64,000 nt of DNA from NCBI RefSeq assembly GCF_000158955.1, contig NZ_GG657757.1, positions 3,337,866 through 3,401,865 on the forward strand. Direction: 5' to 3'. The notes below the pieces were generated by a model, which worked only from the letters and a program-made list of their open reading frames with translations, was not told the origin of the DNA and made no database searches. Positions 39,323 to 48,001 of the stretch are shown piece after piece. A program made the position numbers and the translations under genes. Position 1 is the stretch's first letter. Each line of letters starts with the position of its first letter. The stretch comes from Streptomyces viridochromogenes DSM 40736. GTDB lineage: Bacteria; Actinomycetota; Actinomycetes; Streptomycetales; Streptomycetaceae.

Positions 39323-39394
39323 GGCCGTGTGCCCGAGTGGTTCAGGGGCTCGCCTGCAAAGCGAGTTACGTGGGTTCGAATCCCGCCACGGCCT
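39323..39394 (+). tRNA. tRNA-Cys (anticodon GCA)
   Basis: A 72-base tRNA. The acceptor stem GGCCGTG (39323-39329) pairs with CACGGCC (39387-39393), discriminator T. The anticodon stem CTCGC/GCGAG encloses loop CTGCAAA, so the anticodon is GCA. The T-loop is TTCGAAT. CCA is encoded at 39395-39397, unusual among actinobacterial tRNA genes. A strong hairpin terminator follows. Confidence 0.92.
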
Positions 39395-39414
39395 CCAACG
39401 CCTCGACCAGCGAG

Positions 39415-39452
39415 CCGAAAGGGCGGCACCTTTGAAGGTGCCGCCCTTTCGG
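39415..39452. terminator. 18-bp perfect hairpin after tRNA-Cys
   Basis: Positions 39415-39432 and 39435-39452 are exact reverse complements around TG (effective 4-base loop). It ends tRNA-Cys transcription and lies 8 bases from the stop of the convergent small gene, so it may act both ways. Confidence 0.85.
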
Positions 39453-39459
39453 TTTCGGC

Positions 39460-39705
39460 TCAGGCGTCAGGCTGTCTCAACAGCAGTTCGTCACCGGCCG
39501 GGAAACGCGCGGAGCCGCCTTCCCTCCAAGAGACCACGACGGCTAGTCCGCCCAGCGGTCCTCGGGACGTCGTTGCCTTCTTCACCGTGCGCCACTCGCC
39601 CTCGTACCCGATCACGTCACCTTCGCCGATCAGGGCCGCGCGCCTGGTCGGCAGGTCTAAGCGTGCTGGTCGGCGGGACGGATGCGGTTCAAAGGGGTCT
39701 CCCAT
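39460..39705 (-). CDS. Small hypothetical protein, 81 residues
   Basis: A likely real small gene: it has a mixed strand-rich composition (GEGDVIGYEGEWRTVKKATT, GLAVVVSWREGGS). The start at 39705 has a GGAG box but overlaps the preceding gene by 49 bases. No domain recognised. It lies with another small gene and a divergent XRE-TPR regulator. Confidence 0.6.
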   Translation of the reverse strand: MGDPFEPHPSRRPARLDLPTRRAALIGEGDVIGYEGEWRTVKKATTSRGPLGGLAVVVSWREGGSARFPAGDELLLRQPDA

Positions 39706-39899
39706 TCGACTCCACCCCCTCTCGGCCGCAGGTATGCGGTTCGGCTGATGAGCCGGTTGGCCTCCTTGGTGCGCTCCTCGATCACCCCTTGCAGCTCGCC
39801 CCTGAGCCCTGTCTCGGCGTCCTCAACCAGCGTGCCTCGTGGGTAGGGCAGTTCACCGTGGCTGAGTGTCGTCGGTGGTTCTTCGTGTGTGCGTGCCAT
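39657..39899 (-). CDS. Small hypothetical protein, 80 residues
   Basis: An 80-residue protein starting MARTHEEPPTTLSHGELPYP; no domain recognised. It overlaps the next gene by 49 bases in a different frame, so the two may be coupled. The divergent promoter region toward the XRE regulator is 39900-40052. Confidence 0.55.
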   Translation of the reverse strand: MARTHEEPPTTLSHGELPYPRGTLVEDAETGLRGELQGVIEERTKEANRLISRTAYLRPRGGGVEWETPLNRIRPADQHA

Positions 39900-40052
39900 G
39901 ACTCCTCGTCCCACCTGCGCATACCTGTCTCACACCAGAGAACTGCGACTGCGCGGAGCCAACTTGCACACCTCTCGCACAACTCAGCGCGCACGGGCGG
40001 TCACGGTGGGACGATGGGACGTAAGGGAAGTCGAGTGGGGAAGACGCACATT

Positions 40053-41222
40053 ATGAGCGTGAGCAGGATTCCCGGGCCCGGGGCCAACGTGGCCGTGTGC
40101 CGCAAGGCGCGCGGTTTCAGTCAGGTCGCTCTTGCCCGGCGGGCGGGCGTGTCGGTATCCCTGTTGAGCAAGATCGAGGTCGGCGATCGGGCCCTTACCC
40201 AGGGCATCGCCGCCGCCCTCGCTCACGCCATGGGGCTGACCTTGGACGAACTGCTGGGCACTGCCCCCGTCGAGCGTGCCGACGAAAACAGCCTCACCGC
40301 CCTCAACCACGCCATCCGACGGTTCGACATCCCCGACTCGCCGCCCGCCCACCCGGAGGACCTCCCACGGGCGCTGGCCGAGCTGAACGCGCACCGCTAC
40401 CGGACCGAGCTGTCTGCGGTCCTTCAGAAGCTTCCGTGTGTGCTGGCGGACGCCACGAACTACGCCCACGCCACCCAGTCCCCCGACGCCTGGACCCGCG
40501 TGGCCGACACCTACAGCGTGGTCTACTGGCTGGCCGCCCGACACCGCTGGATGCACCTGACCGAACTGGCCGTCATGAAGCAGCGGTCGGCCGCCGAGCG
40601 AGCCCATCCCGTGGCCGCCACGGTGGCAGCCCGGGACGAGGCCGGCGCTTTCCTCAACTCCGGTGACTTCGCCGGTGGGCTCGCGATCGTCGACCGCGCC
40701 GTGGTTGAAGCCGAGTCGACTCTCGAAGGCCGTGAGCGTGCGTTCGGCCTGGGCATCCTGCACCTGCGGGGGCTCACGCTGGCCGGTCGCCTCAAGGACA
40801 GGGCAGTGGCCGAGGACCACATCAGGGCGGCTTGGCGGACGGCCGAGGAGTACGGCGAAGACTCCGACGAGCACGGCATTCACTTCGGGCCGGACCAGAC
40901 CGCGACGCACGTCATCTCGACCTTGTCGGACATGGACCAGCACCGCCGGGCACTGGAGACCGCCGACGGTCTCTTCCGAGGCGGCACGGAGCTGCCCGCC
41001 ACCCGCATCGGCCCCCTCCACATGAATCTGGGTCGATCACACCTCGCTCTCGGGGACCGCGATTCCGCCCTGGCCTCCCTGGAGGAGGCTTGGGACGTCG
41101 CCCCGGAGATGGCCCGGGTGCATCCGACGAGCCAGGAACTGATGCGCGTGCTGACGTCGCTGCACCGCCGCAGCAATCCCCGGCTGACCAAGCTGGCCAA
41201 GCGCGCGGGCGTGCCCTTCTGA
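40053..41222 (+). CDS. XRE-family regulator with TPR-like C-terminus
   Basis: A 389-residue protein. The N-terminal HTH_XRE (about residues 10-65; CRKARGFSQVALARRAGVSV) is followed by a helical repeat region that looks TPR-like (HLALGDRDSALASLEEAWDV). This architecture is common in Streptomyces regulators tied to small neighbouring genes. ATG at 40053 is chosen; ATG at 40014 would add 13 residues. It diverges from the two small genes and probably controls them. Confidence 0.85.
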   Translation: MSVSRIPGPGANVAVCRKARGFSQVALARRAGVSVSLLSKIEVGDRALTQGIAAALAHAMGLTLDELLGTAPVERADENSLTALNHAIRRFDIPDSPPAHPEDLPRALAELNAHRYRTELSAVLQKLPCVLADATNYAHATQSPDAWTRVADTYSVVYWLAARHRWMHLTELAVMKQRSAAERAHPVAATVAARDEAGAFLNSGDFAGGLAIVDRAVVEAESTLEGRERAFGLGILHLRGLTLAGRLKDRAVAEDHIRAAWRTAEEYGEDSDEHGIHFGPDQTATHVISTLSDMDQHRRALETADGLFRGGTELPATRIGPLHMNLGRSHLALGDRDSALASLEEAWDVAPEMARVHPTSQELMRVLTSLHRRSNPRLTKLAKRAGVPF

Positions 41223-41247
41223 ACTCCGTTTTTGCGGGGGCCCGTAG

Positions 41248-41277
41248 TTGACCCTGACGCAGGGGCAACCTCCCAGC
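41248..41277 (+). promoter_or_regulatory. MerR-type operator/promoter of the hydrolase gene
   Basis: A TTGACC -35 (41248-41253) is followed by the palindrome CCCTG-ACG-CAGGG (41252-41264) and, about 19 bases after the -35, by a weak -10 around 41272-41277. A dyad inside a stretched spacer is typical of MerR regulators; a merR-type gene follows two genes on. Confidence 0.6.
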
Positions 41278-41286
41278 ATGGTGCGC

Positions 41287-42105
41287 ATGGCTACGAGATA
41301 CGACGGCGGCATGCGGCACTTCACGGTTCGACGCGGCGGCGTCACCATCCCGGTGTCCCGGGGCGGGCGGGGGCGACCCCTCGTGCTGTGTCCGGGGTTG
41401 AACTCGACGCAGGCCGACCTCTACCGGCTGACCGAGCTCTTGCGGCGCGATCACGACGTGGTGAGCTTCGACCTCCGAGGGCATGGCCTCTCCTCCGCTG
41501 CCGAGCGATACGACTTCGACGCGTTTCTGGGGGATCTCGTCGCCGTGATGGCGGCACTCGAAGTGTCCTCACCCCCTGTGCTCGTGGGTTACTCGCTGGG
41601 TGCGGACCTGGCCGTGCACTACGCCTCCATGTCTCCCGGCAGCGTGGCCGCGCTTGTGCTCGTCGACGGGGCGAACCCCCTTCCCGAACCCTTCATCACC
41701 GACGTCGATCGCGCGGAGTTCCGGGCGCTGACGCAGCACGAAGCCGAGCGGGGCAAGGGGGTCGACCTGGTGCGTCAGGTCTCGCTCAGCGCCCAGGAGA
41801 TCTTCGAGCTGGGACTTGAGATGGATGTGGTTCGGGCCGGGATCCTCGAGCGGTACCAGGGGATCGACGCACCCGTGCACATGATCATGTCGAGCAGCAT
41901 CGCCGGTGACAGCGATGCGGGGCGGGCGCCGCGGCACAACCGGCTCTGGCGGAGGGGTGTCGAACGGCTGGTCCAAGAGCTGCCGGACACCTCCGTCTCC
42001 TGGCTGGACGCCGACCACCGGCTGGTCTTCACCCACGCGTCGGACATCGCGGAGATCGTCCGAAGGGCATGCGGATCCCGGTCGGTCAGCAGACCAGCCC
42101 CCTGA
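41287..42105 (+). CDS. Alpha/beta hydrolase
   Basis: A 272-residue hydrolase. The nucleophile elbow is GYSLGAD (serine), with an acid in the ADHRL region and a histidine late (DADHRLVFTH). Probably an esterase or lactonase; substrate unknown. Start ATG at 41287 fits a leaderless message from the MerR-type promoter; ATG 41278 and 41311 are alternatives. The regulator gene follows 22 bases after the stop. Confidence 0.82.
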   Translation: MATRYDGGMRHFTVRRGGVTIPVSRGGRGRPLVLCPGLNSTQADLYRLTELLRRDHDVVSFDLRGHGLSSAAERYDFDAFLGDLVAVMAALEVSSPPVLVGYSLGADLAVHYASMSPGSVAALVLVDGANPLPEPFITDVDRAEFRALTQHEAERGKGVDLVRQVSLSAQEIFELGLEMDVVRAGILERYQGIDAPVHMIMSSSIAGDSDAGRAPRHNRLWRRGVERLVQELPDTSVSWLDADHRLVFTHASDIAEIVRRACGSRSVSRPAP

Positions 42106-42127
42106 AACGCCCTGGAACACTGGCCTC

Positions 42128-42946
42128 ATGCTGACCATCGGCGAGTTGGCGGCGTACGCAGGCGTGACCGTGCGCACGGTGCGGCATTACCACGCCAAGG
42201 GACTGCTACCGGAGCCGGAACGGGACCACTCCGGGTATCGGCGCTACGACGGCGCCGCAGTGGTGGAACTGATCAGGATCCGGACGCTTGCCGAGGCCGG
42301 GGTTCCGTTGGCGCGTGTGCGGGACCTGCTGGAAGCCGGCGAAGAGCGGTTCGCCGCCGCGGTCGCGGAGATCGACAAGCGGCTGGAGACGGAGATCCGG
42401 GAACGGCAGCGACACCGCGCGCGGATCGCCCGCCTCGCGTCGGGTGACAGTCTGGCGCTGCCGCGGGAGGTGGTCGGGTTTCTGGAGCGGCTTCGGGCGC
42501 TCGGCGTCGATGAACGGATCGTCCGAGCCGAACGCGACGGGTGGATCCCGCTGGCAGCGCGCTCACCGGAGCGCGTCCAGGAGTGGATCGCGCGTAAGCG
42601 GGAGCAGATCGCCGACCCGGAGTTCGTCGATTTCTACCTGGCGTTGAGCGAGGCGCTCGACCGGGCCGACGACGATCCGCGGCTGGTCGAGCTGGCCGAC
42701 CGGATGGCCGGCTACCTCGCGAAGCTGGCCGGCGAGCGGGGTGAGGAGTATGTCGGCGATGACGGCATCGAGCCCGCGCTCGCCCGGCTGATGGACTCCC
42801 TGGTGTTCGAGACGGTGCCGTCGGCCCGCCGGCTGGTCGAGCTGATGAGGGAACGGGGCTGGACCGGTTGGACGAGGCTGGAGCGCGTTCAGGAAAGTCG
42901 CGCACAACCCCAAGTGCCTCTCAGGTGTCCAGAACATGACCGGTAG
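42128..42946 (+). CDS. MerR-family regulator, multidrug/effector-sensing type
   Basis: A 272-residue regulator. The N-terminal MerR HTH (LTIGELAAYAGVTVRTVRHY) and the coiled linker (AAVAEIDKRLETEIRERQRH) are followed by a 130-residue C-terminal domain, likely for effector binding (TipA-like in layout). It lies downstream of the hydrolase and probably controls its promoter. Confidence 0.87.
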   Translation: MLTIGELAAYAGVTVRTVRHYHAKGLLPEPERDHSGYRRYDGAAVVELIRIRTLAEAGVPLARVRDLLEAGEERFAAAVAEIDKRLETEIRERQRHRARIARLASGDSLALPREVVGFLERLRALGVDERIVRAERDGWIPLAARSPERVQEWIARKREQIADPEFVDFYLALSEALDRADDDPRLVELADRMAGYLAKLAGERGEEYVGDDGIEPALARLMDSLVFETVPSARRLVELMRERGWTGWTRLERVQESRAQPQVPLRCPEHDR

Positions 42947-43004
42947 CCGACGCTCCGGTCGTCGTGCCTTCGGGCCGACGAGGATTCCGACGAGGAGAAA
43001 CCCC

Positions 43005-44225
43005 GTGCACCTCCGCCCCTCGGCAGCCGTCCTGGCCGCTGCCGTGCTCGCCGTCGCCGGTCCCGCAGTCGCCGCCCCCATGGCGCAGGCCGAGGAGGGC
43101 GAGCCCGCGCTGGTCGTGTCGAGCCTGCCGTCCGCGTCCCCCAAGCCGGGTGAGGTGTACGACGAGTCCGTCACCCTCACCAACCAGGGGACGGCGGCCG
43201 TGGACGGGGTCACGTTCCGGGTGCGTCTGACGCGTGGGCTGGACTTCCCCGAGGAGGTGGAGGGATGCACCTACTCGACCGTCAAGGACCAGGTCAGGCA
43301 GGCACTCTGCGAACTCGACACGGTCATCGAGCCCGGCGCCTCCGTCACCACGCCCGTCCGGTTCAAGGCGCGGGGCGACGCCCTCATGGAGGCCGTCGAG
43401 TACGGCACGAGCGCGAGCGGTGAGGCGCCGGGCGAGGGGTACGACGACAGCTACCGGCGGATGACCCTGACCGCGGACAACACCGCCGATCTCGTCGCGG
43501 TCGGCGAGGACACCGAGGCGCTGCCCGGCGGGAAGCAGTCGGTGACGGCGACCCTGCGCAACGACGGCCCCGGCTGGGTGCGGAACCAGGAGAGCGACGA
43601 CCTTCCGGGCCTGCTGGTGCAGATCCCGCCGGGCACCGTCGCCGTGGGAGTGCCGAAGGACTGCGCCCCGTTCGGGATCGACGGGCCGAGCGGACCGCAG
43701 GGGACCACGGGCGAGCCCAAGTACGTCTGCTGGCCGCAGGACGGGACCCTCGACGTCGGTCAGTCCCTCGCCTACACCTTCATGCTGGAGATCAAGAAGT
43801 CCGCGCAGGACACCGAGGGCGAGGTCAAGGCGTCGTCCGTCTACGACATCGCTCCCAAGTACGACAGGAACCGCGCCAACAACACCGCTCTGATCAGCAT
43901 CGACCTGCCGAGCGACAACGAGCCCGGGCCGAGCCCCTCGGACGGTGCCGACGGTGGCTCCAACAACGGCGGGAACGGCAACGACCCTGAGGGACAGGCC
44001 GCCGGAGGCACCGGCGCCACCGCGTCCCCCTCGGCCACGGCCTCGAACGGCACCACGACCGGGGGCTCCACCGGCGCCACGACGGGCAGCACCACCGGTG
44101 GCAACCTCGCCTCCACCGGCTCCGACGGCACCCCGCTCCTCGCCGGTGCCGCGGCCGCCGCCGCGGTGATCGGTGGCGGCCTGGTCTTCGTCGTACGCCG
44201 CCGCAGCGCCGCCAAGCCGGCCTGA
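43005..44225 (+). CDS. Secreted cell-wall protein, LAxTG sortase substrate
   Basis: A 406-residue surface protein. Signal peptide at the N-terminus (AAVLAVAGPAVAAPMAQAEE), then two or three immunoglobulin-like beta domains (about residues 40-310), a Ser/Thr/Gly-rich linker, and the sorting signal LASTG followed by a hydrophobic stretch and RRRSAAKPA. The LAxTG motif is that of Streptomyces class E sortases. GTG at 43005 with GGAG box 10 bases upstream. Likely tethered to peptidoglycan. Confidence 0.88.
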   Translation: MHLRPSAAVLAAAVLAVAGPAVAAPMAQAEEGEPALVVSSLPSASPKPGEVYDESVTLTNQGTAAVDGVTFRVRLTRGLDFPEEVEGCTYSTVKDQVRQALCELDTVIEPGASVTTPVRFKARGDALMEAVEYGTSASGEAPGEGYDDSYRRMTLTADNTADLVAVGEDTEALPGGKQSVTATLRNDGPGWVRNQESDDLPGLLVQIPPGTVAVGVPKDCAPFGIDGPSGPQGTTGEPKYVCWPQDGTLDVGQSLAYTFMLEIKKSAQDTEGEVKASSVYDIAPKYDRNRANNTALISIDLPSDNEPGPSPSDGADGGSNNGGNGNDPEGQAAGGTGATASPSATASNGTTTGGSTGATTGSTTGGNLASTGSDGTPLLAGAAAAAAVIGGGLVFVVRRRSAAKPA

Positions 44226-44247
44226 ACGGCGGCCCGTCAGAGCCCCG

Positions 44248-45417
44248 TCAGAGCACCCCGCCCGCCTCGTCCTGGAACGCGTCCGTCCAGTAGTGGCGGA
44301 CCGATCCGCCCGCGGTCACGCCCGTGGGGTCCACCGTCGACAGGACCTGGAGCATCGTCATGGCCAGTTGGTCGTAGGTGTCGGTCGTCAGCTCGTGGGA
44401 CGACTGGGCGTCTATCGCGCGCTCGCGGTGCAGCAGCCAGAGCGTGAAGGCGAGGGTCGACACGTCCGTGTTCAGGGGGTACAGCGTCGCCTCGGCCTCG
44501 CTCCAGTTCAGGACCGCGCCCGTCTCGCCGTCCACGACCAGGCTGTTGTCCTCGACCAGGTGGCCGAGGCGTATCAAGTGGGCGGCGCGGAACGGCAGTC
44601 GCGGGGAGCATTCCGCGTCGGCGTAGTACTCGGCGAGCGTCGCCAGGGGGACGTCCGTGTCCAGTGAGAAGACATGGGCGTCCTCCGGGAGGCCGACCTC
44701 GCGCAGGAAGCGGCGTGTCGGCTCATGGGTGAGGGTCGTGGGGAAGTCGACGTCCTCGAAGCGGGCCATTTTGCCGGGGCCGAACTCCTGGTCCAGGAGG
44801 CGGTGCGGGAGGTCCAGGGAGAGGCCGGAGGTGCCGCCCCGGCCTGCCACCAGGGACAAGGGGCGGATCAGGGCCGCCATCTTCCAGAACGGGGCCGGTT
44901 CGCCGTCCGTCCCGTCGCGGAAGACCGAGAGCAGGTGCTGGGAGGCCTCCGCCACCGCCTTCGGGCCGTAGCGGCCCGCGTAGGAGGCGAACTGGCCGCG
45001 CAGGCCCGCCAGTTCGTCCGTCGCCTCGGCGAAGCGGACCAGCGTGCGCAGCGAGGGGGCCAGCGGGCGGCGGTCCATCAGGTCGGGGCGGTCGCGCAGG
45101 AAGTACGTCGTCGAGATCTCGCCCGTCGCGCCGTCCAGCAGGACCGACTCCGTCTCCAGGCCGCCGGGGCCGAGCAGTCCGCCTATGACCAGCTGCTCGC
45201 GCAGCTCCGCCGACAGCCGGTCCGCCTGGACGTCACCCGTCGAGTCCGAAACCCTCCGCAGGCCCTCGCGGCGCAGCTCGGTGAAGCTCACCACTCCGTT
45301 CCCGGAGGGCAGTCCGGGCCCGGTCAGCCAGTGCCGCGTCGACGCGTGCGTCACCCACGGGTCCAGCTCGGCCTCGGTCAGGGTGATCACCGCGGCACCG
45401 GCGTCGGTCGTACTCAT
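44248..45417 (-). CDS. SUKH-4-type immunity protein
   Basis: A 389-residue cytoplasmic protein with repeated SUKH-like segments; typical patterns are VSFTELRREGL, 'FRAAHLIRLGHLVEDNSLVV' and VLNWSEAEATLYPLNTDVST. SUKH-4 members often lie near polymorphic toxins, but no toxin gene is next to it here. ATG at 45417. May protect from toxins from other strains or have another role. Confidence 0.8.
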   Translation of the reverse strand: MSTTDAGAAVITLTEAELDPWVTHASTRHWLTGPGLPSGNGVVSFTELRREGLRRVSDSTGDVQADRLSAELREQLVIGGLLGPGGLETESVLLDGATGEISTTYFLRDRPDLMDRRPLAPSLRTLVRFAEATDELAGLRGQFASYAGRYGPKAVAEASQHLLSVFRDGTDGEPAPFWKMAALIRPLSLVAGRGGTSGLSLDLPHRLLDQEFGPGKMARFEDVDFPTTLTHEPTRRFLREVGLPEDAHVFSLDTDVPLATLAEYYADAECSPRLPFRAAHLIRLGHLVEDNSLVVDGETGAVLNWSEAEATLYPLNTDVSTLAFTLWLLHRERAIDAQSSHELTTDTYDQLAMTMLQVLSTVDPTGVTAGGSVRHYWTDAFQDEAGGVL

Positions 45418-45691
45418 GGGCTCCCCCGCATGTGCTTGCTCACCGTCCCCTGGCGGAGCACGGCAGACCGCCCGGCCAGGCCCGGCAGCCGTCCCCCAAC
45501 TGCCCAGAACATTACGCCCCACCACTGACAACGCCCCGGAAGAGCGACGCGCGTCCCGCGGCAACAACCGCTTTCACGCGCTCACCTCACAGGACGTCAG
45601 ACGACCCTCGAGCGTTCCCTCTCCGCGAGAATCCGCAGACGCGGACGCAGCCCCAGACGCACGGGCACGGGCAGGGGCAGGGGCAGGGGCC

Positions 45692-48001
45692 TCAGGACCG
45701 TTCCGTGACCACCGCGGCCTGCGGGCGGATCGGCAGCCGGTTCACGGGGCGGCCCGTGGCGGCGCGTACGGCGGACGCGATGGCCGCCGGGGACGTCACC
45801 ACCGGTACCGCGCTGACCGCCTTCGCCCCGAAGGGGGCGACCACGTCCCGTTCCTCGACCAGCCGGACGATGCGGATGTCGGGCGCGTCGAGGGCCGTCG
45901 GGAGGGCGTAGCCGGTCAGGTCGGGGTGGCGGATCAGGCCGCGCGGCGTGCGGAGGTTCTCGGTGAGGGCGATGCCGACGCCCTGGGTCACGCCCGCCTC
46001 GATCCGGGCGGCCAGCTGCGTCGGGTTCAGGACCCGTCCCACGTCCTGCGCGACGGCCAGTTCCACGACCCGTACGGAGCCGATCTCGATGTCGACGTCC
46101 ACCACCGCGCGGATCGCGCAGAAGGCCATGCCGACGAAGGCGTCGCCCTGGCCGGCCTCGTTCAGCGGCTCGGTGGGGTGCGGGCGGCACTGGGCGGTGG
46201 CCCACAGTTCCTTGCCGTCCAGCGCCTCGGTGACGGTCGTCGAGAGGACCCCGTCGTACGACGTGATCTTGCCGTCGGTGATCTGGAGCAGCTCCGTGGA
46301 CATGCCGAACTTGTGGGCGAGCGGCTGCAGGAGCTGCGTGCGGACCATCTTGGCCGCGCGCTCCACCGCACCGCCCGACACCCAGGTGTGCCGGCCGCGG
46401 CAGGCCGCGCCCGCCGGGGGCTGGTCGGTGTCGACCGGCGCCACGTGCACCTCGTCTATGCCGAGGGTCTCCTGCACGATCTGCCGGGCCAGGGTCGTGA
46501 AGCCCTGGCCGGTCTCGACGGCCGCGCACAGCACCGTCGCCACACCGTCATGGACCTTCACGGTCGCCGTGGAGACCTCGTCCGCGCCCTCGGCGCCCAG
46601 CATGTGCACCATGCCGAGGCCGTAGCCCACGCCCCGGCGCACCGCGCCCGGTTCGCCCGCGCCCTCGGGGCCGCCGGGCAGCAGCCAGTCCTCCTCGGGG
46701 GTGTCCTTGGGCAGCGGGGGCAGGGGGAAGTCCCGCACCGCCTGGAGGAGTTCGGCGACCGGGGCCGGGCAGGTCACCGTCTGGCCGGTCGGGAGCACGT
46801 CGCCGGTCGCCATGGCGTTGCGCAGCCGTACCTCGGCCGGGTCGATGCCGAGCTTCTTCGCGATCTTGTCCATCTGCGCCTCGTAGGCGGCACAGACCTG
46901 CATGGCGCCTTCGCCGCGTACGTGGCCGGAGGGCGGGTTGTTGGTGCGTACGGCCCAGCCCTCGATGAAGGCGTTCGGGACGACGTACGGGCCGCAGGCG
47001 AACCCGACGGCGGCGGCCAGGGCGTCGGCGGAGGTGTCGGCGTAGGCGCCCGCGTCGAGCAGGATCTGCGCCTCGACCTTGACGAGTCTGCCCTCGGCGT
47101 CGGCGTGGTGGCGGTAGCGCAGCAGGGTGGGGTGCCGGTGGACGTGGCCGAGGAACGACTCCTCGCGCGTGGCCGCGAGTTTCACCGGGCAGCCCGTCCG
47201 CAGCGCCAGCAGGCCGAGCGGGAGCTGGAAGCCCTGGTCCTCGCGGTCGGCGGTGGCGCCGGGGACACCGGTGACGACGACCTTGACCCGCTCGGGTTCC
47301 AGGCCGAAGGCGGCCGCGGCCGTGTCGCGGTCGGTGTGCGGGTCCGTGGAGGCGAGGTACAGCTCCACACCGCCGTCCGGGCGCGGTACGGCCAGGCCCG
47401 CCTCGGCGCCGATCGGCGCGGGGTCCTGGCGGCCGATGCGGTACAGGCCCTCGACGACGATCTCGCCGGCCGCCTCCGGGTCGCCGTGGCGCAGCGGGAT
47501 GTGCCGGATCAGGTTGCCGTCGGGGTGCAGCGGCTCGGCCTCGAAGGCCTGCTCCGGGTCGATCACCGGGTCGAGCACCTCGTACTCGACGATGACGGCG
47601 GCGGCGGCCATCCGCGCGGTGTCCGGGTGGTCGGCGGCGACGGCCGCGATGGGCTCGCCGTGGTGGCGGACGACCTCGGAGGCGAAAACCGGGCGGTCGG
47701 CCCTGCCGCGCCCGTGCAACGGGCTGCCGGAGACGTCCTCGTGGGTGACGACGGCGCGCACGCCGGGCATCTCGCGCGCGTGGGTGGTGTCGATGGAGAG
47801 GATGCGCGCGTGCGGATGCGGGGAGCGCAGCACGGCCGCCCACAGCAGGCCCTCGGCCCACAGGTCGGCGGCGTAGGGGAAGGTGCCCTCCGTCTTGGCG
47901 CGGGCGTCGGCCGCCGGGAGGGAGGCGCCGAGGCCGTGCGGCAGCGGTTCGGGGGCGGAGGCGGCCTCCGCGGCCTGTGCGGTGGCTGCTTCGTTGGTCA
48001 C
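45692..48001 (-). CDS. Molybdopterin-dependent dehydrogenase, large subunit (XdhB/CoxL-like)
   Basis: A 769-residue catalytic subunit of a molybdenum hydroxylase of the xanthine dehydrogenase family. The Ald_Xan_dh_C domains are clear (EGTFPYAADLWAEGLLWAAV, CRGRHTWVSGGAVERAAKMV). I do not see the canonical GGGFGGK motif; its place holds GVPGATADREDQGFQLPLG, so the cofactor site may be atypical. Substrate unknown. It overlaps the FeS gene by GTGA. Confidence 0.87.
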   Translation of the reverse strand: MTNEAATAQAAEAASAPEPLPHGLGASLPAADARAKTEGTFPYAADLWAEGLLWAAVLRSPHPHARILSIDTTHAREMPGVRAVVTHEDVSGSPLHGRGRADRPVFASEVVRHHGEPIAAVAADHPDTARMAAAAVIVEYEVLDPVIDPEQAFEAEPLHPDGNLIRHIPLRHGDPEAAGEIVVEGLYRIGRQDPAPIGAEAGLAVPRPDGGVELYLASTDPHTDRDTAAAAFGLEPERVKVVVTGVPGATADREDQGFQLPLGLLALRTGCPVKLAATREESFLGHVHRHPTLLRYRHHADAEGRLVKVEAQILLDAGAYADTSADALAAAVGFACGPYVVPNAFIEGWAVRTNNPPSGHVRGEGAMQVCAAYEAQMDKIAKKLGIDPAEVRLRNAMATGDVLPTGQTVTCPAPVAELLQAVRDFPLPPLPKDTPEEDWLLPGGPEGAGEPGAVRRGVGYGLGMVHMLGAEGADEVSTATVKVHDGVATVLCAAVETGQGFTTLARQIVQETLGIDEVHVAPVDTDQPPAGAACRGRHTWVSGGAVERAAKMVRTQLLQPLAHKFGMSTELLQITDGKITSYDGVLSTTVTEALDGKELWATAQCRPHPTEPLNEAGQGDAFVGMAFCAIRAVVDVDIEIGSVRVVELAVAQDVGRVLNPTQLAARIEAGVTQGVGIALTENLRTPRGLIRHPDLTGYALPTALDAPDIRIVRLVEERDVVAPFGAKAVSAVPVVTSPAAIASAVRAATGRPVNRLPIRPQAAVVTERS

